From: Psychroflexus longus
GTDB taxonomy: Bacteria; Bacteroidota; Bacteroidia; Flavobacteriales; Flavobacteriaceae
Reading direction: 5' to 3'
DNA length: 64,000 nt
NCBI RefSeq assembly: GCF_020164595.1
Contig: NZ_JAIQZE010000007.1
Location: forward strand, 88,748 to 152,747
Positions 10,417 to 19,150 of this stretch are shown here, piece by piece. Made by a program: the position numbers and the translations under genes. Under the pieces are notes generated by a model. The model made no database searches, had not been told where the DNA came from, and saw nothing but the letters and a program-made list of their open reading frames with translations. Numbering within the stretch: the first letter of the stretch is position 1; each line of letters opens with the position of its first letter.

Positions 10417-11770
10417 AGGAATTTACTCGAGTATATGGAGGATATTTTATCGGAATATCTAGCCAGGTTTTGCGATTTACTATTGGTTTTTTTCTCGTAA
10501 ATGTGTCGAAAGATGCTCTGCCATGATAATTTCCGATTCCGCTGGCTCCAACACCCCCGAAAGGCAGCTTGTCGTTCACAAAATGCACAATGGTGTCGTT
10601 TATCACTCCTCCTCCAAAGTCAAATGTCTCATTTACTTTATTTGTGAAACCTTTACTTTCGCTAAACACATAAAGAGACAATGGTTTTTCAAAAGATGAA
10701 ATCATTTCTTCCAATTCATTAAATGAAGAGTAGGAGTAGATAGGTAAAATAGGGCCGAAGATTTCTTCTTCCATAAGCGGTGATGATAAGTCTGGAGAAT
10801 CTACCAAAGTTGGCGCAAGAAAATTGGTTTTCGCATCGTACTCACCTCCATATATAATATTTAGATCTTTCAAAAATCCTGTAAGTTTTTCATAATGAGC
10901 GTCATGGATCAACCTGGTGTAATCTTCATAAGAACTTTCAGAATAGAATTCCTTGAGTGTTGAAATAAGCTTTTCCTGAAATTCATCTTTGATTTTTGAA
11001 TCGATCATTAGATAATCTGGAGCTATGCAGGTCTGGCCAGCGTTCAGAAATTTACCCCAACAAATTCTTTTGGCAGCAATATCGATCTTTGCTGTAGAAT
11101 CAATTATACAAGGATTTTTACCGCCAAGTTCCAGAGTATGTGGTGTCATATGCTTTGCGATTTGTTCAGAAACAATTCTTCCCACAGGGACACTACCCGT
11201 AAAAAATACATAGTCCCATTTTTGTTCCAGTAATATTTTTGCTGTGTCAACAGCGCCAGTTATAACTTTTGCCTGCTGCTCTTCAAAAACTTCATCAAAG
11301 ATTTTCTTCAGAATATCTGCTGTGTGAGGTGCGTGTTCAGAAGGTTTCAAAACAACTGTATTTCCACAAGCTATGGCTCCAATAGCTGGTGTAATGGCCA
11401 GCTGAAAGGGATAATTCCATGGGGCGATGACCAAAACTTTGCCCCAAGGGACATAGTGGATTTTATCTGATGAAGGGAAATTGAGCCAGGCAGGTGAAAC
11501 TGACTTTGGCTTAGACCACTTTTTTAAATTCTTTATGAATAGGTTTAATTCTTTATAAACTACAAATAACTCGGTTGTTAAAACTTCGAACTCTGGTTTT
11601 TGAAAGTCTTGATAAATAGCCTCTATTATATCTTGTTCATGAGTTTTGATATTAGATTTCAATTTTTTCAATATTGAAATGCGATTATCAACTGAAGTTT
11701 TAGATGCAATCCTTAAAAATTGGTCTTGAGATTTAAGTAATTCTATAATATCATTTTCCTTAATGTTCAT
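10388..11770 (-). CDS. NAD(P)-dependent aldehyde dehydrogenase (class 3-like)
   Basis: Oxidises an aldehyde to a carboxylic acid. The 460-residue length, shorter than the ~500 of most ALDHs, and the hydrophobic C-terminus are typical of the ALDH3/fatty-aldehyde group. Catalytic residues are visible: Glu214 in LELGGKNP and the nucleophile Cys248 in NAGQTC, plus GNTVVLKPSE and FTGS for cofactor binding and EEIFGPILP near the end. The gene reads toward pxpC and overlaps its end; it shares a 99-base divergent promoter region with the outer-membrane protein gene. Substrate is not deducible; medium or long aliphatic aldehydes are the family norm. Confidence 0.92.
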   Translation of the reverse strand: MNIKENDIIELLKSQDQFLRIASKTSVDNRISILKKLKSNIKTHEQDIIEAIYQDFQKPEFEVLTTELFVVYKELNLFIKNLKKWSKPKSVSPAWLNFPSSDKIHYVPWGKVLVIAPWNYPFQLAITPAIGAIACGNTVVLKPSEHAPHTADILKKIFDEVFEEQQAKVITGAVDTAKILLEQKWDYVFFTGSVPVGRIVSEQIAKHMTPHTLELGGKNPCIIDSTAKIDIAAKRICWGKFLNAGQTCIAPDYLMIDSKIKDEFQEKLISTLKEFYSESSYEDYTRLIHDAHYEKLTGFLKDLNIIYGGEYDAKTNFLAPTLVDSPDLSSPLMEEEIFGPILPIYSYSSFNELEEMISSFEKPLSLYVFSESKGFTNKVNETFDFGGGVINDTIVHFVNDKLPFGGVGASGIGNYHGRASFDTFTRKKPIVNRKTWLDIPIKYPPYTRVNSFKSFLNLFR

Positions 11771-11869
11771 GTTTATTAATTTTAAATAGATAATGAAATA
11801 AAATTCATTGCTAAACAGTTATTAATGTTATAAAGATACCGTTATTTGTATCGACAAATTGTAATTATA

Positions 11870-13630
11870 ATGAATCAAAACTTAAAGTATTTTATTCTTT
11901 TTTTGTTTGGTATTTCCATAAGTTTCAATGGTACCGCGCAAAGAGATACGATTAGCACAGATAAACTGATTATTATTAAACAGTATTCGCCTACAGTTAA
12001 TGATGCTTTTAAAATTAAACAAAAGCCCAGTGAAAAAGATACGATAAAACAAACAAGGAAGCCAGTCTACTATACCTTTATAGATGTTCCTGTTGCTTCA
12101 ACATTTACTCCAGCAAAAGGCACTGCTTCGGGCGTTAGAATGTCTCCGCCAGATAAATTATACGAAAATTATGCAAGATTTGGAGCTGGGAATTTTGGTA
12201 CCATACTAGCTGATTTCTATAGCAATTTTGACATCAATCGTGATCGCAACCTAAATGTAGAATTTTCTCATCTATCATCCCAAGGTGGCATTGATGATGT
12301 GGTCTTGGAAGACGATTTTTCTAATACCTCATTAGGATTAAAACTCAATTCTAAAGATCGTTATTTTGATTGGAACACTGGTATTGATTTTAATCACAGA
12401 GAAGTAAACTATTATGGTTTAGCGCCTGTGTTTACCAATTTATCAGAAGCGCAAATCAACGCCATCGATTCAAAACAGACCTATACCAAGTTTGAGGCTT
12501 TCGGAGGAATTCGCTTTTATGAAAATATCTTGAAAGAAGCTGAAATCAATGTTCAAAACTTTTCAGACGATTATAGCAACTCAGAGCAGCTTTTAAGAAT
12601 TAAGCCATTGATTGAAATACCTCTAAGAACTCAAAAATTATCTATCCAAGGAGATTTTAGTTTTTTAAGTGGAGCATTTGAAACCACTACAATACGTCCT
12701 TTCGAAAATAATTATCAACAGCTACAGGCAGATATCAATCCATTTGTAGAGTTGAGTTACGACAATGTGAATGTAAAACTTGGAGCCAAAGCTGTTTTTT
12801 TTAATGACTCTGAAGAGAGTTCCAGTGAAGTCTTCTTTTATCCTGATGTAAAAGTAGAATTCTTATTAAACCAAGAGACTGTAGATGTGAGTCTTGGAGT
12901 GAATGGAGGTCTTCAGCAAAACACTTATGAGAACTTTAGCTCATTAAACCCATTTGTGTCTCCATTCCTTAATATAGAGCCAAGTGATCAGCAATACAAT
13001 GCATTTGCAGGTTTTTCTGCAAAACTGCTGGATAATCTATCATTTTCAACTCAGGCAAACTATTCAAGCACATCCAATCATGCTTTTTTTATATCAAATC
13101 CAAGCAATGAGTTTTTATCCAGAAACCCTACTCGAAGAAATTTTGACTATCAGAATTCTTTCAGTGTAATCTATAATGATATCGATATTTTTTCTCTTTC
13201 AGCAGATTTATCGTACAAGATTGATAGTGATTTCACAATAGGATTCAATGGAAAGTATTCAAATTTTTCAACTGAAGAAGGTCAGGAAGCATGGAACTTA
13301 CCAGAATTCGAATTGAAATCATACGCTAATTATAACTTTACAAAAAACTGGAACTTTTCTGCTTCTTTGTTTTATATAGGAGAAAGAAAAGATTTTGTAT
13401 CAGATTTTACAACTTTTCCATCTGGTGCTTTAGACATTAATGAATCATTTGTAAATACTGTCGATGGCTTTATAGATTTAAACGCCTCTGTTGAGTACAA
13501 ATTCAATAATAGATTATCAGCATTTATAAATGCAAATAATTTATTGAATAACTCCTACAACCGCTGGCAAAATTTCGAAGTCCAGGGATTTCAAGTTTTA
13601 GGAGGTTTGATATATCAATTTGATTGGTAA
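11870..13630 (+). CDS. Outer-membrane beta-barrel protein (TonB-receptor-like barrel without plug)
   Basis: The 586-residue product starts with a Sec signal peptide (ATG 11870; cleavage expected after GTAQ). The rest is alternating polar/hydrophobic strands rich in aromatic residues, with the barrel-like ending GFQVLGGLIYQFDW, a terminal aromatic as used by the BAM machinery. Barrel motifs resemble TonB-dependent receptors (NANNLLNNSYNRW near the end), but no plug domain or TonB box can be seen: after about 100 residues of extended linker (KQYSPTVNDAFKIKQKP; VPVASTFTPAKG) the barrel begins. Similar proteins are common in Flavobacteriaceae under TonB-receptor annotation. Cargo is unknown. An upstream TTG start would add eight unlikely residues. 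Confidence 0.75.
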   Translation: MNQNLKYFILFLFGISISFNGTAQRDTISTDKLIIIKQYSPTVNDAFKIKQKPSEKDTIKQTRKPVYYTFIDVPVASTFTPAKGTASGVRMSPPDKLYENYARFGAGNFGTILADFYSNFDINRDRNLNVEFSHLSSQGGIDDVVLEDDFSNTSLGLKLNSKDRYFDWNTGIDFNHREVNYYGLAPVFTNLSEAQINAIDSKQTYTKFEAFGGIRFYENILKEAEINVQNFSDDYSNSEQLLRIKPLIEIPLRTQKLSIQGDFSFLSGAFETTTIRPFENNYQQLQADINPFVELSYDNVNVKLGAKAVFFNDSEESSSEVFFYPDVKVEFLLNQETVDVSLGVNGGLQQNTYENFSSLNPFVSPFLNIEPSDQQYNAFAGFSAKLLDNLSFSTQANYSSTSNHAFFISNPSNEFLSRNPTRRNFDYQNSFSVIYNDIDIFSLSADLSYKIDSDFTIGFNGKYSNFSTEEGQEAWNLPEFELKSYANYNFTKNWNFSASLFYIGERKDFVSDFTTFPSGALDINESFVNTVDGFIDLNASVEYKFNNRLSAFINANNLLNNSYNRWQNFEVQGFQVLGGLIYQFDW

Positions 13631-13682
13631 TAAACCCTTAATTTTCTTAACGAAAAGGAAACATTAGAAAACTTAATTTGAG

Positions 13683-13690
13683 TAGATTTG
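13683..13690 (+). promoter_or_regulatory. Candidate -7 box for the PiT-like/amidohydrolase pair
   Basis: TAGATTTG fits TAnnTTTG and lies 32 bases before the ATG at 13722, a normal leader length. No good -33 element is seen, so this is a weak call. Confidence 0.3.
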
Positions 13691-13721
13691 CCAAACATGT
13701 GATACAAAATACCACCTTTTA

Positions 13722-14852
13722 ATGGCTAATAAATTCAAGCGTTACGACAGGGATCGTCCGTACTTAAATTTACTTGATTTTCTTTCAGAAGAAAAGACGT
13801 TTTTAATCGTAGTCGTCGTAGGTTTAATTTTGGCCGCGACTGCAACAACCAATGCCGATCTAGCTATGTGGATTGGTTTCTTTTTTGCAGCCTATGCCGC
13901 AGTTGCAAATGATAGTATACAATCTTTAGGGACTTTTATAGAAAGTAATAAAGCCAAGAAATGGTGGATCCTTTGGCTTTTTATTGGAGGTATATTTTTA
14001 TTAACCGTTTCTTGGAGCTTTTTTCATTTTGACGGGGATGTTACTTATCAACGCCTTACCAATCCCGACGGTTCTACGGATTACCCACATCCAGATAAAT
14101 TTACATTTTTTCAAGTCATTGCACCTCTCGTTTTGTTAATCTTGACAAGGCTGAAAATGCCTGTATCTACTACATTTCTTTTATTAAGTGTATTTAGTGC
14201 TGATACTTCTGGAATTACTTCAGTTGTTTTAAAAAGCTGGTCAGGTTATTTACTTGCTTTTGTAGTTTCCTTTTTAGTTTGGTACTTATCTTATAATACA
14301 ATAAGAAAGTATTTCAAAAGTAGGAAGCACAGTAATTCCTGGGTAGCGGTTCAATGGATAGTCAGTGGCTCGCTATGGGCGACCTGGGTGATGCAGGACG
14401 GAGCCAATATTGCTGTTTATTTGCCTAGAGAGCAAACTTTTGGTCAGTTTTCTATTTTTGCGCTTACCATCTTTTTTGGTCTTGGACTCTTGTTTTATTT
14501 GAGAGGAGACAAGATTCAAGGTGTTGTGAGTGAGAAGACGCGAGTATCCGATATTCGTGCAGCAACACTTATAGATTTATCCTACGTGATCTTACTTATC
14601 TATAAACTTTTTATCTCTACGGTCCCTATGAGTACCACCTGGGTTTTCCTTGGCATTATTGGAGGAAGAGAAATCGCTATAAGTATATCCCGTAAGAAAA
14701 AAGGAAATAAACATAAGAAGAAGGCAACACGGATGATTGCCAAAGATTTTGGGTATGCTATGATCGGTCTTTTAGTTTCTATTATTCTTGCCGCAAGTGG
14801 AAATTCTGCAATACGAGAAGAAATATATCAATCTATATCAAACATTTTCTAA
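13722..14852 (+). CDS. Divergent inorganic-phosphate-transporter (PiT)-like membrane protein
   Basis: A 376-residue polytopic membrane protein with roughly ten hydrophobic segments. I read an internal two-fold repeat resembling the PiT (Na/H-phosphate symporter) fold: half one has AVANDSIQSLGTF (Asn63-Asp64) followed by MPVSTT (from Pro147); half two has QDGANIAVYL (Gly227-Ala228-Asn229) followed by PMSTTW (from Pro302). True PiT proteins carry GANDVANA-type signatures and PxSTTH in each half. Here the first keeps ND, the second keeps GAN, and the histidine after STT is missing in both. A transport role is therefore likely, but phosphate as substrate is inference. The stop overlaps the next start by one base. 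Confidence 0.7.
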   Translation: MANKFKRYDRDRPYLNLLDFLSEEKTFLIVVVVGLILAATATTNADLAMWIGFFFAAYAAVANDSIQSLGTFIESNKAKKWWILWLFIGGIFLLTVSWSFFHFDGDVTYQRLTNPDGSTDYPHPDKFTFFQVIAPLVLLILTRLKMPVSTTFLLLSVFSADTSGITSVVLKSWSGYLLAFVVSFLVWYLSYNTIRKYFKSRKHSNSWVAVQWIVSGSLWATWVMQDGANIAVYLPREQTFGQFSIFALTIFFGLGLLFYLRGDKIQGVVSEKTRVSDIRAATLIDLSYVILLIYKLFISTVPMSTTWVFLGIIGGREIAISISRKKKGNKHKKKATRMIAKDFGYAMIGLLVSIILAASGNSAIREEIYQSISNIF

Positions 14853-16492
14853 TGAAATACTCTTTTATTTATCTTATACTATTGGCATTTTTATTTTCTG
14901 CGTGTACCAATAAAACCAACGCAGATTTAATTGTTACAAACGCAAAAGTTTATACTGTAGACGATGAATTTTCTGTCGTAGAATCTTTTGTCATTTCTGA
15001 TGGAAAAATTATTGAAACTGGCGAAAGCTCAAATTTACTTTCTAAATATTCTGCTGCTGAAATTATTGATGCTGATGGTAAGACCATATTGCCTGGATTG
15101 ATAGATGCGCATGCACATCTTTACAATTTGGGCTTGAAACTAAGCAGGGTCGACCTGGATGGTACAGAAAGCTACGCCGACGTCATTGGAAGGCTTCAGG
15201 CATTTCAGCAAAAATATCCTGAGACTAAGTACATAATAGGAAGAGGATGGGATCAAAACGATTGGGAGACTAAAGAATTTCCAACTAAAGACACCTTAGA
15301 TCTATTATTTCCAGATGTTCCAGTAGCACTTACGCGGATAGATGGACATGCTATGATTGTAAATCAATCCGCATTAGATATTGCAGGAATAGACGAATCT
15401 ACTGAAATTTTTGGAGGAGAAATACAAAAGAAAAGCGGAAAGCTTACGGGTATTTTAATCGATAATCCAATGGCCAGTGTTAGGGCAACTTTTCCAGAAA
15501 TTGATAAAAATGCACAAACAAAAGCACTAAAATCTGCAGAAGAAATAGCAATCTCTTTAGGATTAACAAGCCTCGTAGATGCAGGACTTAACTCTGATGT
15601 AATTCACCTTATAGACGAATTACAAAAAAGTGGTGAGCTCAAAATGAGAATTTATGCCATGTTAAGTAATAATGAAGAAAATATAGCAGAATTCCTAAAG
15701 TCAGGTATTCTAAAAACAGACAGACTGAATGTAAGATCCGTAAAAGTTTATGCAGATGGAGCTTTAGGATCTAGAGGTGCGGCATTAAAGAAGCCTTATT
15801 CAGATTTAGAAAACCATTTTGGAAGTATGATTATAGATCTAGAGGACTTTCAAGCTCTAGCTGATCGTCTTCATAATACTGAATTCCAAATGAATACTCA
15901 TGCTATTGGTGATTCTGCAAATTATGTTGTTTTAAAAACTTACGACAAGTTATTAAAAGATGATTCAAACAGGCGTTGGAGAGTAGAACATGCCCAAGTT
16001 ATGGATGATTCTGATTTTAATTATTTCGATGGTGAAAATATAATTCCATCGGTACAACCAACACATGCAACAAGTGATATGTATTGGGCAGAGGATAGGC
16101 TGGGAGCTGAGAGAGTACAACATGCTTATGCTTATAGAACCTTACTTAAAAATGCAGGAGTGGTTGCTCTTGGAACAGATTTTCCTATCGAAAAAGTGAA
16201 TCCATTTCTAACCTTCTACGCATCTGTTGCCAGGAAAGATCTTGAGAATTACCCTGAAGGTGGTTTTAATCCTGATGAAAAGTTAACTAGGGAAGAAACC
16301 TTGAAAGGAATGACCATCTGGGCGGCTTATTCCAATTTTGAAGAAAATGAAAAGGGAAGTATAGAAGCTGGAAAATTTGCAGACTTTGTTATTTTGGATC
16401 AAGATCCTATGGAAGTTGAGGAGATGAAAATCCCTGAAACTAAAGTTCTATTTACATACATTGACGGAGAAAGAGTTTATCAGTCTAATTAA
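14852..16492 (+). CDS. YtcJ-like metal-dependent amidohydrolase, lipoprotein
   Basis: Predicted lipid-anchored amidohydrolase of the YtcJ/N-substituted-formamide-deformylase-like group. The 546-residue product has a lipoprotein signal peptide with Cys18 (LFSAC). Metal-binding motifs follow: GLIDAHAHLYNLG (HxH), YADGALGSRGAAL, NTHAIGDSAN, RVEHAQVM and the catalytic aspartate in GTDFPIE. All the expected ligands appear present, so it should be active; the physiological substrate of this family is generally unknown. The start overlaps the PiT-like stop (TAATG), indicating translational coupling; a terminator lies about 55 bases past the stop, inside the convergent neighbour. Confidence 0.87.
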   Translation: MKYSFIYLILLAFLFSACTNKTNADLIVTNAKVYTVDDEFSVVESFVISDGKIIETGESSNLLSKYSAAEIIDADGKTILPGLIDAHAHLYNLGLKLSRVDLDGTESYADVIGRLQAFQQKYPETKYIIGRGWDQNDWETKEFPTKDTLDLLFPDVPVALTRIDGHAMIVNQSALDIAGIDESTEIFGGEIQKKSGKLTGILIDNPMASVRATFPEIDKNAQTKALKSAEEIAISLGLTSLVDAGLNSDVIHLIDELQKSGELKMRIYAMLSNNEENIAEFLKSGILKTDRLNVRSVKVYADGALGSRGAALKKPYSDLENHFGSMIIDLEDFQALADRLHNTEFQMNTHAIGDSANYVVLKTYDKLLKDDSNRRWRVEHAQVMDDSDFNYFDGENIIPSVQPTHATSDMYWAEDRLGAERVQHAYAYRTLLKNAGVVALGTDFPIEKVNPFLTFYASVARKDLENYPEGGFNPDEKLTREETLKGMTIWAAYSNFEENEKGSIEAGKFADFVILDQDPMEVEEMKIPETKVLFTYIDGERVYQSN

Positions 16493-17192
16493 ATTTTAGC
16501 TTTGCTAAAAACCCATAATGCTCATCTTCAAACATGAGTTCACACAAGAAGCCTCTTTTAGAGGCTTCTTTTTTTAATAGGTCAAAATCTAGATATAACC
16601 ATTGAAATGCATTTGAAACTGATTTCTTATAGCTGATTTTATAAGTCATTTGACCATAATAATCATCTGTTTCATCTAATTCATTTTCATATAAAAATAC
16701 CAAATCTGAAGAATCGAGTAAAACCTGACCATTTGGATGCATGAGGCATTCTAATTTCTCAAAAAAGAAATCCAGATTATCTAAAGTTTGCGCAATACCA
16801 ATACCATTCATCAATAATAATATAGTATCGAACTTTTCATTTTCTAATTCAAAAAAATCTAAGCATTTAGCCTCTTTTAATCCTCTCTTGTTGCAAATTT
16901 TTATGCTTTTCGGCGAAATATCAATAGGTAGAACTTCAAGTTCTCTTGATTTTAGCACCAGACTATGACTTCCAGAACAACAGCCTACGTCTAAGATTCT
17001 GCCTTTACATAAATCAAGAGCTATTTGCTCCAGTTCTGGCATTTGCTGATAAGTTCTAAAAAGATATTCAACAGGAATTTCATCATCATAGAAGTCTTCA
17101 TTATGAACTTTGATAGAAGTTTTATCTTGATGTGTATAAAAGCTTTCTAGAGCTAGACCGAATATATCTTTGTAGGAAGACTTAGGATTCAA
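16485..17192 (-). CDS. Class I SAM-dependent methyltransferase
   Basis: The 235-residue product has methyltransferase motif I as ILDVGCCSGSHSL, motif II near LPIDISPKS, and a later IHD-like FDTILLLMNGIGI segment, so it should bind S-adenosylmethionine. Substrate is unknown. The start is uncertain: the frame is open to a TTG at 17243, but that would overlap the divergent YkgJ gene by 28 bases; TTG at 17192 gives MNPKSSYKDIFG and leaves 23 bases between the divergent starts, so I prefer it. The 3' end overlaps the amidohydrolase stop by eight bases and carries that gene's terminator within coding sequence. Confidence 0.82.
   Translation of the reverse strand: MNPKSSYKDIFGLALESFYTHQDKTSIKVHNEDFYDDEIPVEYLFRTYQQMPELEQIALDLCKGRILDVGCCSGSHSLVLKSRELEVLPIDISPKSIKICNKRGLKEAKCLDFFELENEKFDTILLLMNGIGIAQTLDNLDFFFEKLECLMHPNGQVLLDSSDLVFLYENELDETDDYYGQMTYKISYKKSVSNAFQWLYLDFDLLKKEASKRGFLCELMFEDEHYGFLAKLKFN
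16546..16575 (+). terminator. Terminator of the amidohydrolase gene embedded in the methyltransferase ORF
   Basis: A perfect 10-bp stem (16546-16555 with 16561-16570), 5-base loop, then a T run. It lies 54 bases past the amidohydrolase stop but inside the C-terminal coding region of the convergent methyltransferase, where it encodes KKEASKRG on the minus strand. Confidence 0.75.
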
Positions 17193-17203
17193 ATTGTTGA
17201 TTT

Positions 17204-17211
17204 TATATTTG
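17204..17211 (+). promoter_or_regulatory. TAnnTTTG -7 box abutting the YkgJ start
   Basis: TATATTTG ends four bases before ATG 17216, within the 23-base gap between two divergent starts. If used, the message would be leaderless. Confidence 0.35.
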
Positions 17212-17215
17212 CAGT

Positions 17216-17713
17216 ATGGAAGAATTTTTAAAAGACTTACCAAATCTTGCCAAAGATAAACATAAAACGCACAAGGATTTCTTCAAACGATTGAAAAAGC
17301 GACCTCCAAAGCACCTGGATCAAACCATGCAGGTATTGCACGATGAAACTTTTGAAGAAATAGATTGCTTAACCTGTGCCAGTTGCTGTAAAACTACAGG
17401 ACCCTTGTTTACAAATAAAGATATGGAAAGGATCTCAAAGCATTTTAAGATGAAACCTTCTGTATTTATTGATACTTATCTTAGAATTGATGAGGACAAT
17501 GATTACGTGTTACAAAGTGTTCCTTGTCCATTTTTAGGAACAGACAATTATTGTTCTATCTATAAAGTAAGACCTAAAGCTTGTGCAGAATTTCCACACA
17601 CTGATCGTAAAAAATTCCAACAGATTTCAAATCTTACTTTAAAGAATGTTGAAATTTGTCCTGCTACTTACAAAATCGTAGAAAAAATGATGGAACAGAT
17701 TAAACTGAAATAA
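17216..17713 (+). CDS. YkgJ-family cysteine-cluster protein
   Basis: A 165-residue soluble protein with the CLTCASCC cluster around residue 55, then later PCPFL..YCSIYKVRPKACAEFPH, the arrangement expected for the YkgJ zinc- or iron-chelating domain (CxxCxxCC plus downstream Cys). The family is thought to bind a metal or an Fe-S cluster and is sometimes linked to flagellin or protein lysine methylation in other phyla; no such function can be claimed here. The divergent neighbour is a methyltransferase, which may be coincidence. The 3' end overlaps the convergent decarboxylase by 14 bases. Confidence 0.87.
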   Translation: MEEFLKDLPNLAKDKHKTHKDFFKRLKKRPPKHLDQTMQVLHDETFEEIDCLTCASCCKTTGPLFTNKDMERISKHFKMKPSVFIDTYLRIDEDNDYVLQSVPCPFLGTDNYCSIYKVRPKACAEFPHTDRKKFQQISNLTLKNVEICPATYKIVEKMMEQIKLK

Positions 17714-19079
17714 GTTGAGATTCCTTTTCTTCTACATAAGTTTCAAGGACTTTGAAAAAGTTCATGATATCGTCTGACTTATTGTTTGAGTTGATGGTGA
17801 CTAACCTAACAAAAACTTCTCCCTGAAATTCGCCATAACCCACCATAAGTTTGCCGTCTTCATATAAGGAATTGCATAAATCTTTTGGATCTACATTTTT
17901 ATAATTGAAGCAGACAGAGATTGAATCTTCATAAGAATAAAGCTTATAATCAGGGTGATTCTCAACATAATTGCGAGCTGTCTCAGCTAAGCTGAATTGC
18001 TGATCTATCATACTTTCAAGGCCTTTTGTTCCTACTGATTTCCACAGAGTCCAAAACTTCAGTGCATCATTTCTTCTTCCGCACTGTAAAGAAGTTTTTC
18101 CCAAGTTATACTCATCATCATCAGTTTGGTATAAGTAATCTGCTTCGCAGGCAAAACTATGTTTGAGATTATGCTTTTCTTTTGTAATCAAAATTGAACA
18201 GCTCAAAGGTACATTCAGCATCTTGTGAGCATTGAAACTGAAAGAATCTGCTTTTTCAACGCCGTCAACCAGGTGCTTGTAAGTTTCACTAAATATGACA
18301 GAACCACAGTAAGCTCCATCTACATGTAACCACAAGTTTTCATAATTTTTGGTAATGTCATGAATGGCATTGATGTCGTCAAAAGCACCCAATACTGTTG
18401 TTCCAGCTGTGGCATTAACAAAGAAGGGTTTAAGGCCATCTTTTATGTCAGATTCAATTTGCTTTTGAAGAGCTTCAGGTATCATTTTACCAAACTCGTC
18501 AACTTTTACATTTCTTATTTGATTTATACCTATTCCCCCAAACATAGCATTTTTGGTAATAGAATAATGAGAAGCTGAAGAGGTATAAATTACCATTTTT
18601 TCAGAAACCCCCTCAAATTTTATGTCTCTATTATAAGCATCTCTAGCCATTAGCATAGCCATAAAATTACTCATAGAACCGCCAGGTGGAAATGTACCGT
18701 CGGCATTTTTTCCAAAGTTGAGCATCTCACAAACCTTGGAAATTATAACTTTTTCAATGCCTACTTGTGGTCCACCAACTTTGTAGGTGTACATGCTATT
18801 ATTTAACATTACAGCAAGTAATTCTCCAAGCGTTCCTTTATTATTTCTTCCGCCGAAGAGTTGGTTAAAAAATAATTTGGTAGATGTTCTTGGAGTACTT
18901 AAAACAACTTCTTCAAGTAATGATTCTAATGTATTTTGATTTATACCCTCAGGGCTTAGATCAAGATCCAATATATCGAGCAATTTTTCAGCTTTAATTG
19001 GTTTTACGACACCATTTTTTTTCTCGTGAGTTAAAAGTTTATCTGAAATTTTCTGAAATAGTTCAAGGTCTGCTTGCAT
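17700..19079 (-). CDS. PLP-dependent group II decarboxylase, probably cysteine sulfinate decarboxylase
   Basis: A 459-residue pyridoxal-phosphate enzyme of the glutamate/cysteine-sulfinate decarboxylase group. The PLP lysine is Lys286 in FNAHKMLNVPLSC; the cofactor-stacking and aspartate motif is LHVDGAYCGS; ATAGTTVLGAFDD and LQCGRRNDALKFWTLWKS are characteristic of the animal GAD/CSAD/GADL1 clade. The divergent neighbour, 71 bases away, is a cysteine dioxygenase whose product, cysteine sulfinate, would be the substrate, giving hypotaurine. Substrate choice is thus inferred from context; glutamate, aspartate or diaminobutyrate decarboxylation remains possible on sequence alone. Confidence 0.85.
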   Translation of the reverse strand: MQADLELFQKISDKLLTHEKKNGVVKPIKAEKLLDILDLDLSPEGINQNTLESLLEEVVLSTPRTSTKLFFNQLFGGRNNKGTLGELLAVMLNNSMYTYKVGGPQVGIEKVIISKVCEMLNFGKNADGTFPPGGSMSNFMAMLMARDAYNRDIKFEGVSEKMVIYTSSASHYSITKNAMFGGIGINQIRNVKVDEFGKMIPEALQKQIESDIKDGLKPFFVNATAGTTVLGAFDDINAIHDITKNYENLWLHVDGAYCGSVIFSETYKHLVDGVEKADSFSFNAHKMLNVPLSCSILITKEKHNLKHSFACEADYLYQTDDDEYNLGKTSLQCGRRNDALKFWTLWKSVGTKGLESMIDQQFSLAETARNYVENHPDYKLYSYEDSISVCFNYKNVDPKDLCNSLYEDGKLMVGYGEFQGEVFVRLVTINSNNKSDDIMNFFKVLETYVEEKESQLISV

Positions 19080-19150
19080 AAGCCTTATTTGAAATTTATA
19101 TTTACTAATATTCGAATAATACTGTAATTAGATAAAAATAATTAAAAAGC

